Positions 9,315 to 17,591 of a DNA stretch of 64,000 nt are shown here, piece after piece. Source of the DNA: Moraxellaceae bacterium AER2_44_116 (GTDB lineage: Bacteria > Pseudomonadota > Gammaproteobacteria > Pseudomonadales > Moraxellaceae); assembly GCA_006546595.1 (NCBI GenBank), contig VIAD01000008.1:104904-168903 (forward strand), given 5' to 3'. The notes under the pieces are model-generated. The model did no database searches and was not told the origin of the DNA. It saw only the letters and a program-made list of their open reading frames with translations. Made by a program: the position numbers and the translations under genes. Each line of letters starts with the position of its first letter. The stretch's first letter is position 1.

Positions 9315-9952
9315 TTTTTAGCAGCAGGCGCAGAGAAGTAGTAATTCGCACTGACGTTTTCAGGGTCTAAAATGAGTACCGAAGAGTAGTGTTCCGTTGC
9401 TTTGGCATAGTTTGCTTGAATGGCAAATAACGCTGCATATTGCGTCAAAGCACTGATGTCTTCAGGATACATCGCCAATACTTTTTCAATGAGTACCTGT
9501 GCATTGTCATATTTTTTACGTTGGGTTAGCACATAAGCCATTTTTAAGTTGGCACTGTAATTATTAGGGTCAGCTTTTAATACTTGATAGCCCAATTGTT
9601 CGGCGACATCCCAATTGCTTTGTGCAATAGCTGTAGCCATTAAGCCCAATTTGGGCGAAAAAGCTAAGGGTAGAGCTTTGGCTGCGGCTTCATAATACGT
9701 CTTGGCATTGGCATATTTACTTTGTTGGAGTGATAAATAGCCCAGCCGTAAGTTGACCGTGTAAGTTGTAGGATATTGAGTCAATACAGGCATTAAGGCA
9801 TTGATGGCATCATTATAGTTTTGAGTTTTTTCATAACGATAAGAGTTGGTATAAGCCTCTTTAATTTTGGCAAAAGACATGTCGGCATAGGCGTTGACAC
9901 TGAGCCAGCAGGCCGCCATTGACACCATAAAACGGGTGGAGTTTTTCATCAT
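9311..9952 (-). CDS. Exported tetratricopeptide-repeat protein
   Basis: A 213-residue protein with a signal peptide (about residues 1-24, cleaved near AYA-DMS) and then a run of TPR-like helix pairs through residue 200, visible as repeated A-x-x-x-Y and L-x-x-x-P-x-x patterns (YPTTYTVNLRLGYL, DPNNYSANLKMAYVL, YPEDISALTQYAALF, DPENVSANYYF). TPR proteins are scaffolds for partner proteins; this one should act in the periplasm. It lies 15 bp after the beta-barrel gene and overlaps the decarboxylase start by 4 bp, so exported and cytosolic products are made from one message. A docking role for the operon's envelope proteins is inference. Confidence 0.8.
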   Translation of the reverse strand: MMKNSTRFMVSMAACWLSVNAYADMSFAKIKEAYTNSYRYEKTQNYNDAINALMPVLTQYPTTYTVNLRLGYLSLQQSKYANAKTYYEAAAKALPLAFSPKLGLMATAIAQSNWDVAEQLGYQVLKADPNNYSANLKMAYVLTQRKKYDNAQVLIEKVLAMYPEDISALTQYAALFAIQANYAKATEHYSSVLILDPENVSANYYFSAPAAKK

Positions 9953-9967
9953 TATCTCGAAAATTGA

Positions 9968-10828
9968 TTAAAAGTTAAGACCTACAAATAGGCCACTGTT
10001 GGTAAAGTTGTTTTTGTTATCAAGGGCATCACGATAATATTGTTTGGTGATGCTCGCTTTGACAAAAGCGCGAGTCGTAATTTGATATTGCACATCAATA
10101 CCATAGGTTTTTTCATGGGTGAAACCATCGTTTTGTATCACAAAGCCGTTTTTCTGTAACAGATTGACGTTTTTACCTAATAAGATAGCATTCGCTGAAA
10201 ATAACCATTTGGGTGTGCCGTAACCGACAATCGTTTCTGCACTTATATAAAAATCATCGCCATTCACTTTTTCGGCAAATTTTTGTGCGTTCAACCGTCC
10301 TTCAAGATAATAATATTGACCCTCTTTGCTGGAAGCGAAGTATTGACGGGCATAGGGTGAAGCTTGAGTCAGTTTAGAACCAATAGGCGAGGTGAGTACA
10401 TTGGTAAACTGGGCGCTATCGGCAGAGTAAATATCTAAACCCGCTAACCAAAGCGCGTAACCATAGGACGAATACTCGGTGTATTGCGCGCCCAGTGTGT
10501 AATTGTTGAGTGATTTATCAGAAGCATCAAAATGAATACGGTGCGTACCTGCTTTCAGTTGCCAATTGGGAAGTTGATAATTGCTATAAATTAATGTTTG
10601 GTCTTGTTGTGAGTTGACGTTATTTATTTGTTGTCGATCCAATTCCAGCTCAAGGGCGTGTTTTTTATAACCCAAAAAAGCATAAGCTCCTGTTGTTTCT
10701 GCATCTGCCGTTGAACTATTAGCGATGTTTTTATTGACCTTGTAAAGTTGTGTTGCTGCGGAAAAATCGCCTGCATTCGCAACTGAAGAAAATAATCCGA
10801 TACTTATAAAAATCAGCTTTTTATACAT
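9968..10828 (-). CDS. Predicted outer-membrane beta-barrel protein
   Basis: A 286-residue exported protein. A signal peptide (MYKKLIFISIGLFSSVANA) is followed by alternating polar/hydrophobic strands rich in Tyr and Ser, with frequent aromatic girdle residues, ending in the typical terminal Phe (SGLFVGLNF). About 12-14 strands could form a small barrel. Its start at 10828 has a good AGGAGA site that overlaps the stop of the urea-channel gene region (2 bp gap). The position right after an inner-membrane urea channel and before a periplasmic TPR protein suggests an envelope pathway for a small solute. I do not recognise a named family. Confidence 0.7.
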   Translation of the reverse strand: MYKKLIFISIGLFSSVANAGDFSAATQLYKVNKNIANSSTADAETTGAYAFLGYKKHALELELDRQQINNVNSQQDQTLIYSNYQLPNWQLKAGTHRIHFDASDKSLNNYTLGAQYTEYSSYGYALWLAGLDIYSADSAQFTNVLTSPIGSKLTQASPYARQYFASSKEGQYYYLEGRLNAQKFAEKVNGDDFYISAETIVGYGTPKWLFSANAILLGKNVNLLQKNGFVIQNDGFTHEKTYGIDVQYQITTRAFVKASITKQYYRDALDNKNNFTNSGLFVGLNF

Positions 10829-10830
10829 AC

Positions 10831-12912
10831 TTATCTCCTAATAGAAAATTGATAATCACCGACACTAAAGGCACTGAATTTAACAAACGGATCGAGAGTG
10901 ATACTGGTCTGAACCGAGTCTTGACTAAAACGTGATTTGATATAACCCACCACGGTATCGTCTTGGCTAAAATGATAAATGGCATTTTTATCCAAACGAT
11001 CACCACGAATACTTAAATAAAGCTGCGCTAAAACCTTGCTCAAACCTGAAGTAATATACGATTGAGGCACATAATCTTCCCACACATGCTCAGGAATATA
11101 ATTTAACGGCATACTCGGTAGCGCTTGATATAACAATCCCAAGTACAAATCATCGCCGTCTAAATGATAAAAATAGAAACGGGTTTCGCTTTGGCCAAAA
11201 TATAAACGACTACCATTGTGTTCTAAATAAAACGTGCCATCTAAGGCCATTTTTGTTTTAAAGGTGATGACTTTAATCACTTTGCCACGATGACTGACCT
11301 GATATGTCAGTTGTTGGTCGAGGGTGAAATTAGTGACTTGATGGTAAAAATGATGCACATATGCAGGACAAACGACTTGCTTTTCTTCGGGGATAAGATG
11401 CGCATGATTAACGCCTTTGCTTAGTAAACTGGCAAAACAAAAAGATAACGTTGCCGAGTTCAAATAGCTCGTTGCATGATATTGCATATGAATGTGTGGC
11501 TGTGGCGAATAGCCCGAATTGCCTGATAAACCAATTACTTGATAAGGCTCAACCCAATCGCCTGCTTTGACGTAAACATGATATTGCGATAAATGACACA
11601 GGCTAACAAAAAAGCCCCGTTCATCATGAATCACGACATAATTACCCCAATTATTTAATTTATCGACACTACCAATTGAGTTGTCAGGAAAGGTGGATGC
11701 CGTAAACACCACATAACCACGAACAGGTGAGCAGACATATTTTTGAAAGGCATAATAATCGGCTAATAACTTGCCATCGCCACGATAGGTTTTGCCGTCA
11801 GCATCGGTTTTGACAAAATCGTAAGCGTATTGCCATACACCTTGATGCGTCCATTGACCATTAAAACCTTGCCACACCGTCCAATAATCTAGAAACGGCA
11901 AATACATTGTGGTCGCATTGGCATAACGTAAGCGTGAGGCAAAAAAGTATTCCAATGTCCGTTCGGGGGTGGATTTATACACAACAGGGCGGAGTGGGTA
12001 ATTCAATAAACTCAAAACATAAATCATGCTCAAGGTGATAATGTTAAACGGCAAGGTAAACACTGGAATACCAAACTGCGACCAAAAAACATCCATCGAC
12101 TTGGTAAAAACCGTAGCTAATGCCACGCCAACCATCGCTAAAATATAACTCCGCAATGACGGAATATTAAAAATCCCCCCGATAGCCATCGCAATTAAAA
12201 TATAGTTAAAACCAGCAGCATCGCGGTAAGCTTCTTCAAACGAGCCAATAAATGTCCCTTGAATGGTTGCCCCAAGCAAATAACCCATCACCGCCAAAAT
12301 CGCTAAAATACGAGAACGAAAAAGCAAGAGTAGAAAAATGCACAGTCCTGCCAATACTTGTGGCATAAACAAAATCGAACCCATGCACTTAAAAAAACCG
12401 GGAACCCATACGGGTAAAATATCGGCAAAAACAATAAAGGTTTCGGGGTGGGGGGCAAAATGGTCTATATAAATATTAGAGTAATGGCTGGCAGCTAAAT
12501 AAATTAACGAACTGACAATCACAAACGGAATACTTAAAACAGGTAAACCCAATAAACGTTGAAAAACATTGGTGAGCGATAAGGTCACAATAAAGGTAAA
12601 AATTGCCGTAATGGCAATAAAGCCGATGCTAACCCAAGTGATGTCAAATAAATTACCGACCGATAAACCAACTAATAGCGCATTATAGGTGTAGTAACCC
12701 GAGCGTAAAAACTCGGTATGAAAGCCCATAAACTTAGCAAAGCCAAAGGCGGAAATAATAGCAATGAGTCCTGCCGTACCTTGCTGTGGATTGATAAAAG
12801 TCAATGCAAACAACAACAAACCCGTTAAATAGTGCCGCAGAAAAATAATTTCTGAATAACTATGTAAGATGGGGTGTAGATAAGCATTTATTTTTTTGAC
12901 GATCGTCCACAT
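10831..12912 (-). CDS. Urea transporter fused to an M23 peptidase domain
   Basis: A protein of about 693 residues with two parts. Residues 1-310 are hydrophobic with about ten membrane segments and resemble the urea transporter family (for example LLLFALTFINPQQGTAGL, GFHTEFLRSGYYTYNALLVGL, DITWVSIGF), which passes urea down its gradient. Residues about 355-480 are an M23/LytM-like metallopeptidase: a His...Asp pair (THQGVWQYAYDF), HLSQYHVYVKAGDW, GLSGNSGYS and the zinc-binding H-x-H (PHIHMQYH). M23 enzymes cut peptide cross-links in peptidoglycan. About 210 further residues form an uncharacterised C-terminal domain. ATG 12912 is preferred to an upstream TTG. It opens the operon. The joining of a solute channel with a wall hydrolase is the oddest architecture in the window. 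Activity of either half is not shown. Confidence 0.85.
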   Translation of the reverse strand: MWTIVKKINAYLHPILHSYSEIIFLRHYLTGLLLFALTFINPQQGTAGLIAIISAFGFAKFMGFHTEFLRSGYYTYNALLVGLSVGNLFDITWVSIGFIAITAIFTFIVTLSLTNVFQRLLGLPVLSIPFVIVSSLIYLAASHYSNIYIDHFAPHPETFIVFADILPVWVPGFFKCMGSILFMPQVLAGLCIFLLLLFRSRILAILAVMGYLLGATIQGTFIGSFEEAYRDAAGFNYILIAMAIGGIFNIPSLRSYILAMVGVALATVFTKSMDVFWSQFGIPVFTLPFNIITLSMIYVLSLLNYPLRPVVYKSTPERTLEYFFASRLRYANATTMYLPFLDYWTVWQGFNGQWTHQGVWQYAYDFVKTDADGKTYRGDGKLLADYYAFQKYVCSPVRGYVVFTASTFPDNSIGSVDKLNNWGNYVVIHDERGFFVSLCHLSQYHVYVKAGDWVEPYQVIGLSGNSGYSPQPHIHMQYHATSYLNSATLSFCFASLLSKGVNHAHLIPEEKQVVCPAYVHHFYHQVTNFTLDQQLTYQVSHRGKVIKVITFKTKMALDGTFYLEHNGSRLYFGQSETRFYFYHLDGDDLYLGLLYQALPSMPLNYIPEHVWEDYVPQSYITSGLSKVLAQLYLSIRGDRLDKNAIYHFSQDDTVVGYIKSRFSQDSVQTSITLDPFVKFSAFSVGDYQFSIRR

Positions 12913-12963
12913 GAGCAAAATAGCATTCCTTGATTATTAAAATCACTTTATAGGTTTTTATGG

Positions 12964-12990
12964 ACTTTTGAACGCTACAAAGTCAAAAGT
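12964..12990. promoter_or_regulatory. Inverted repeat upstream of the urea-channel operon
   Basis: ACTTTTGA and TCAAAAGT are perfect eight-base arms separated by 11 bp, about 50 bp upstream of the operon's first start codon. This size and placement would fit an operator for a dimeric regulator. No regulator gene is adjacent, so the assignment is speculative. Confidence 0.3.
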
Positions 12991-13128
12991 GTTGGGTATT
13001 TTATTTCGTTATGATTGTAAACAGCAGTAAGCTTACTGTTGCAAATCGTTGGTCTCTTGTCTAATAAAATACGTTGATAGGCTATGATTGACAGATAAGC
13101 GGAACAATATTGCTATGAGCGTTGTCCT

Positions 13129-14265
13129 ATGAATAATCAAGATGCCTTAGACCCTCGACTGCAACAACTGTATCGTCAGTTGCCCAAAGAGCAGCCTAGT
13201 CCTGAATTAGATGAAAAAATTCTTGCTGCGGCAGGCGTTGGAGTTAAAAAGCGTTTATCTTGGTATCTGCCTTTTTCAATGGCCGCCAGTGTGGTAATGG
13301 TCAGTTCGTTAGTGTTGTATTTGGCGAAGCAGCCAGAAACACTAGAACAAGCAACGGCTGTTACTTCATTACCAAAGCGAGTTACTGAAAAAGAAATGGC
13401 AACATCCGCGCCAATGAGTGAAGATTTTATTGACCAACGTGAGAATGTTTCAGCTGCAACAGCAGAGAGTGGTTCTAGCCATTATGTAACGCCTGAGTCT
13501 CTTAAACCTTCAGCACCAACTCTGAAGAGGAAATCAAACTCATCGGTGGCGGTGGAAGATCAACCACTTCAGACATTAAAAGACATAAAGGTCGAGGTAG
13601 ATCAAAATCGTGTTGCCAATGAGTCAGTAGCAATAAAAGAAGAAGTAGCCAATGTGGCTTCGTCACCGCAACCTGCTATTGCCAAACAAGACCATCTTGA
13701 TGGTCAAACAAGCGATAATTTATCCTCAATTAATCAATCAGTTATTGCCGATAGGGTCATACAAGAGCAACGAGCTTTAGCGACAGCACGAATGTCAGAG
13801 AGCGTAGGCGCTGTGGCTAAAATGCAAGCAGAAAAGAAAGTCATGGCAGAGCGTCATGAAGAAAAAGCTAAGCTAGCCGTCATGAAACCCACTGCGTTAA
13901 CGATTGAAGGTGTTGGCTTGGGAATGAATCGTGAGCAGTTACACGCGCAGGGTTTTAGTTGTGAAGCGAATACCTGTTCTCAGACGTTGAGCCATCCTCA
14001 ACAGGTGAGCTATTGGGGCGTTGCCAGTCAAAATGCACAAATTAATGCGGTGTTAAGCAATAATATCGTGACTAGACTTGCGTTACACCAAAACATAGCT
14101 ACCCCTAAACTTGTTGAGAAGTCATTATTAGCGGTTGGTATTGCGAGTCAAAAAATATGCGCCGATGAGAAAGGTGAATGGCTGTTAAGCCGTCAACTAG
14201 AAACAACGATCATTCAGCTAAATGCTATGAGGGATGGGGTAGTGTTGACGATTTGTTCAAATTAA
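13129..14265 (+). CDS. Single-pass membrane protein resembling an anti-sigma factor
   Basis: A 378-residue protein. The first 40 residues (DPRLQQLYRQLPKEQPSPELDEKILAAA) resemble the cytosolic start of proteins encoded next to ECF sigma factors, where a P-x-x-L-D-x-x-I-L-A-A-A pattern is common. One membrane helix follows (about 46-66, LPFSMAASVVMVSSLVLYL). The rest is a low-complexity linker rich in Ala, Glu, Lys and Val (about 70-260), then a compact C-terminal domain (about 270-378) with four cysteines. The layout fits a membrane-anchored anti-sigma factor with a periplasmic sensor part. The nearest ECF gene is at 3614 on the same strand, separated by the whole minus-strand operon. No sigma-binding zinc motif is visible, so the role is inferred from layout. 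Confidence 0.5.
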   Translation: MNNQDALDPRLQQLYRQLPKEQPSPELDEKILAAAGVGVKKRLSWYLPFSMAASVVMVSSLVLYLAKQPETLEQATAVTSLPKRVTEKEMATSAPMSEDFIDQRENVSAATAESGSSHYVTPESLKPSAPTLKRKSNSSVAVEDQPLQTLKDIKVEVDQNRVANESVAIKEEVANVASSPQPAIAKQDHLDGQTSDNLSSINQSVIADRVIQEQRALATARMSESVGAVAKMQAEKKVMAERHEEKAKLAVMKPTALTIEGVGLGMNREQLHAQGFSCEANTCSQTLSHPQQVSYWGVASQNAQINAVLSNNIVTRLALHQNIATPKLVEKSLLAVGIASQKICADEKGEWLLSRQLETTIIQLNAMRDGVVLTICSN

Positions 14266-14276
14266 TGAGGGGGGGC

Positions 14277-14442
14277 GTTGAAGTTTTGAGGTTCAGGTTG
14301 TTTTGCCTAAAAAACACAAGTGAATCCATTTCAAAGAAGCTTGGCTTCGACTCCGCTCAGCCATCCACCACGACTCCGCTCGGCCAGCGAAAAAAGTCCC
14401 CAGAGCGGAGTCGAAGGGATAGTTTAAGCAAACGCCAACAAA
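14277..14442. repeat. Dispersed CTTCGACTCCG palindromic repeat, family A copy 1
   Basis: The core palindrome CTTCGACTCCGCTC...GAGCGGAGTCGAAG (14344-14416) contains an internal second ACTCCGCTCGG arm. It is flanked on the left by GTTTTGAGGTTCAGGTTGT and on the right by TTTAAGCAAACGCCAACA. Both arms recur at 35932-36096, and the right arm at 50845-50937, so the unit is longer than the palindrome alone. Confidence 0.85.
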
Positions 14443-14491
14443 CCCTAGCATCTACACATTTATTTTTATCATGTTGAAAAGAGGTTAAACC

Positions 14492-14833
14492 ATGAGCAAC
14501 GAACTACAAATCACCGATATTCAACTAGGCGAAGGCAAAGCAACCGTCAAAGGTGCATTAATCACCGCCCATTACACAGGCTGGCTGGAAGATGGCACTA
14601 AGTTTGATTCCTCGCACGATAGAGGGCAGCCGTTTCAATGTGTTATTGGCACAGGGCGAGTCATTAAAGGTTGGGATCAAGGTTTAGTCGGTATGAAAGT
14701 TGGTGGCAAACGTAAACTGTTTGTACCCGCACATTTAGCCTACGGTGAACGGCAAATGGGCACAATTATTAAAGCAAATTCTAATTTGGTTTTTGAAATT
14801 GAATTGCTGGAAGTATTAACGCGGGATGAGTAA
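14492..14833 (+). CDS. FKBP-type peptidyl-prolyl cis-trans isomerase
   Basis: A 113-residue single-domain FKBP without signal peptide, so cytosolic. The domain fills the protein and shows the family's active-site pattern: VTAHYTGWL-like strand (AHYTGWLEDGTKFDSS), F-x-x-V/I-G-x-G-x-V-I-x-G-W-D (CVIGTGRVIKGWDQGL) and the closing LVFEIELLEV strand. It speeds proline isomerisation in protein folding. GAGG lies upstream of the start. It overlaps the next gene by 8 bp, indicating co-transcription with the FAD monooxygenase. Family assignment is secure; client proteins are unknown. Confidence 0.95.
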   Translation: MSNELQITDIQLGEGKATVKGALITAHYTGWLEDGTKFDSSHDRGQPFQCVIGTGRVIKGWDQGLVGMKVGGKRKLFVPAHLAYGERQMGTIIKANSNLVFEIELLEVLTRDE

Positions 14834-16079
14834 TCAACATATTGCCATCATCGGTGCAGGTACTGCAGGGCTGGCAGCCGCGATTGTGTTAGCGCGGCAA
14901 GGCCATCATATCACCCTGTTTGAGCACGTCGAAGAACTTGCGCCCGTTGGTGCTGGCTTATTACTGCAACCTGCGGGTTTGGCAGTATTCGCGCATTTAG
15001 GCGTGCTAGAACACGCCTTAACATTAGGCGCAAAAGTCACAGGCTTAGAAGGCCAATTGCCCAATGGCGATTTGTTGGTAGATAGCCATTACTATGAAGC
15101 AGGTGAGGGTTTGTATGGTTTAGGCATTCATCGCGCTACGTTATGTTATGTCTTGGTCGAAGCATTAAAAGCAGAACCTTTATCTTCTCAAATCACATGG
15201 CGCATGGGCGTAGATGTTGAAAAAATTGAAGATTGTGGCGCAGAAGTTCGATTATATGGCCATGATAAATCAGGCAAATGTGATGCTGCTTTTGATTTGA
15301 TTATTGTCGCGAATGGTGCGCGTAGTCAGTTACGGCCTGCGGATTGGGTGGTGCTGGATAAGCCGTATCCGTGGGGTGCAGCATGGACAATTGTGCCTGA
15401 GTGTTTGGCTTTAGATACACAAATTTTGCATCAGTTTTATCATGGCGCGTCGGTGATGATGGGTGTTTTACCGACGGGCGCAATTCCTAATGCCCCTAAG
15501 CAACGTCTATCGAGCATCTTTTGGAGTCTGCCAACCACGCAATTAAACGGCTGGATGAAAGAGCAAGGTGCGCGTGAAGCTTGGCTTACCCGAGTCAATC
15601 AAGATTGGTCTATTGCCGCCCAGTGGCTAGAAACGGTGATTGACTGTCCTGAACAATGGTTTGCTGCAAATTACCGTGATGTTGTGATGCGTCGTTTTGC
15701 CCAAGGCCGTATAGCCGTTATTGGTGATGCCGCCCATGCCATGAGCCCACAACTCGGGCAAGGCGCAAACATGGCGTTACTTGATGCGTGGGCGTTGGGA
15801 CAGGCGATGGCGGTGAATAGTCAACAACCTGATTGGCCAACGATTTGGCAGAAATACCACTCATTAAGAGCGTCATCAACCCATTTTTATCAATGGTTAA
15901 GTCGTCAACTGACGCCGTTGTATCAATCAGATAGCCGTATCGCAGGTTGGGGCAGAGATTTTGCTTTTACGTGGATGTATCGTATTCCTTATGTGCGTAA
16001 AGAAATGGCGGTGACGATTTCAGGATTAAAAACAGGGATATTTACGGGCATGAAAATGGAAGATGTGGAAAAAAGGTAA
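14826..16079 (+). CDS. FAD-dependent monooxygenase, UbiH/salicylate-hydroxylase type
   Basis: A 417-residue flavoprotein. The FAD-binding dinucleotide fold is at the N-terminus (IIGAGTAGLAAAIVLARQG, then the acidic end at LFEH), the D-G family motif lies near 155-170 (FDLIIVANGARSQLR), and the second FAD motif is GDAAHAMSPQLGQGANMALLDA (about 299-320). These are the three signatures of class A aromatic hydroxylases, which use NAD(P)H and O2. The start overlaps the FKBP gene by 8 bp. Substrate is not evident: the ubiquinone hydroxylases share this fold, but so do many catabolic and tailoring enzymes, and no ubi genes are nearby. Confidence 0.88.
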   Translation: MSNQHIAIIGAGTAGLAAAIVLARQGHHITLFEHVEELAPVGAGLLLQPAGLAVFAHLGVLEHALTLGAKVTGLEGQLPNGDLLVDSHYYEAGEGLYGLGIHRATLCYVLVEALKAEPLSSQITWRMGVDVEKIEDCGAEVRLYGHDKSGKCDAAFDLIIVANGARSQLRPADWVVLDKPYPWGAAWTIVPECLALDTQILHQFYHGASVMMGVLPTGAIPNAPKQRLSSIFWSLPTTQLNGWMKEQGAREAWLTRVNQDWSIAAQWLETVIDCPEQWFAANYRDVVMRRFAQGRIAVIGDAAHAMSPQLGQGANMALLDAWALGQAMAVNSQQPDWPTIWQKYHSLRASSTHFYQWLSRQLTPLYQSDSRIAGWGRDFAFTWMYRIPYVRKEMAVTISGLKTGIFTGMKMEDVEKR

Positions 16080-16250
16080 GCTAATTGACTTTTTTAAAGT
16101 TTATCGTGTTTTTAAGGTCATATCGTTTTTTGCTTAGAGCGATTAGAGTCTAAAAATCTACAACTATCCCTACTTCAAAATTGTATTTTTCATCACGAAT
16201 TACAACAAAGAAAAGACCACGACATTTAAACACTGCACGAGGAGGACTTC

Positions 16251-17519
16251 ATGAAAAATAATCGCCTAGTTGCGATGGCTCTTAGTGCTGCCATGACTAT
16301 GATGAGCTTATCGCCTATTGCTGTGCAAGCAGCTCTAGCAACCCCACAACAGCCAATAGCAACACCTGTACCCGCTAAACCCGATATTAACCAACTGGAA
16401 AATTTTTCTGAGCTGTTTGCCAATGCTAAAAAATTTATTGATAACCCTAAAACATGGGACAAAATTCCAGCCAAAGTGACCCTCTGTATTTTTTCACCGG
16501 GAGGCGCAAATGGTGAAGGTTTTGACTTTGTCATGGAAAACATCAAAGAGTTACCAAAATATACTCAAATTGCCAAAAATATGGGCTTAGACCTCAAAAT
16601 TACCATGAAAACGCCCTTGGATATGCACATTGATTTTGCTTCTGCTAAGTTAAAGCGCAAAGCCAGTAGTGATATTAGCTTCCGTATTTATACCAATGAA
16701 CGAGTGGCGACCGAAGATTTTAAAGCAGGTCAGTGTGATGGCGTAGCAATCAGTAATTTACGCGCCCGCGCCTTTAATCATTTTGTCGGCAGTATAGATT
16801 CAATTGGGGCGATTGAGTCGTATGAGCAAATGTCGGAAGCCATTCGTTTACTGGCTAAACCTGAAGCCGCGAAATATATGGTCAATAAAGATTTTGAAAT
16901 TGTTGCCCTGATTCCTTTAGGCGCAGCTTATATCATGGTGAATGATAGAAAAATCAATTCATTAGCAAAAGCCGCAGGCAAAAAAATAGCGGTGATGGAT
17001 TTTGATAAATCACAAGCAAAAATGGTGCAACAAATGGGTGCCCAGCCTGTCGCGGTGGACTTGACCAATATTGCGGGCAAATTTAATAACGGCCAAGTTG
17101 ACATTATTGCTGGCCCTGCGTTGATTTTTCAGCCTTTAGAATTGTACCGAGGCATGACTGAACAGAACGGCAATGTCCGTGGTGCGATTATTCGTTTTCC
17201 TGTTGTTCATGTCACTGGCGTGATGATGATGCACCGAGGCAAATTTCCCGATGGTATCGGACAGTTAATGCGCGAATTTGCCGCCACGCAAACACCGTTG
17301 GCGTATCAGTTCGTTGATAAAGTCGAAAAGTCGATTGATGAAAAATATTGGATAGATGTGCTGGAAGCAGATAAACCCGGCTATCAAAAACTGATGCGTG
17401 AGTCGCGTATTGCCATGACCAAAGAAGGTTACTACGATAAAAACATGATGAGTTTTTTGAAGAAAATTCGTTGCCGTTTTAATCCTGCGAGTTATGAATG
17501 TCGTTTAATGGATGAGTAA
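16251..17519 (+). CDS. Periplasmic solute-binding protein, AdeT1/2-like
   Basis: A 422-residue exported protein with a signal peptide (about 1-28, ending in VQA) and an extracytoplasmic solute-binding fold related to TRAP-type DctP receptors. Recognisable stretches are KVTLCIFSPGGANGEG near 66-81, FKAGQCDGVAISNLRAR near 155-171, and IMVNDRKINSL. The closest named group I can suggest is the AdeT1/2 putative solute-binding family. No membrane subunits of a TRAP or ABC transporter are encoded beside it, so it is an orphan receptor here. GAGGAGG precedes the start by a normal distance. Ligand unknown. Confidence 0.65.
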   Translation: MKNNRLVAMALSAAMTMMSLSPIAVQAALATPQQPIATPVPAKPDINQLENFSELFANAKKFIDNPKTWDKIPAKVTLCIFSPGGANGEGFDFVMENIKELPKYTQIAKNMGLDLKITMKTPLDMHIDFASAKLKRKASSDISFRIYTNERVATEDFKAGQCDGVAISNLRARAFNHFVGSIDSIGAIESYEQMSEAIRLLAKPEAAKYMVNKDFEIVALIPLGAAYIMVNDRKINSLAKAAGKKIAVMDFDKSQAKMVQQMGAQPVAVDLTNIAGKFNNGQVDIIAGPALIFQPLELYRGMTEQNGNVRGAIIRFPVVHVTGVMMMHRGKFPDGIGQLMREFAATQTPLAYQFVDKVEKSIDEKYWIDVLEADKPGYQKLMRESRIAMTKEGYYDKNMMSFLKKIRCRFNPASYECRLMDE

Positions 17520-17534
17520 TTTAAGCTCTAAAGT

Positions 17535-17572
17535 CCCCCTCTTTGGCAAAGAGGGGTTAGGGAGGGATTAGC
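17535..17572. repeat. Dispersed CCCCTCTTT palindromic repeat, copy 1
   Basis: CCCCTCTTT and AAAGAGGGG form a nine-base stem with a three-base loop, followed by TTAGGGAGGGATTAGC. A degenerate copy with the same tail is at 30330-30358. Its place between convergent genes would also let it stop transcription from both. Confidence 0.7.
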
Positions 17573-17591
17573 TTTGCTCAGTCCCTAGCGA

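Noticed and set aside
14178..14477. A 99-residue plus-strand frame running across repeat family A
   Set aside because: It overlaps the anti-sigma-like gene in another frame and then runs through a palindromic repeat; the product is low-complexity and has no start signal.
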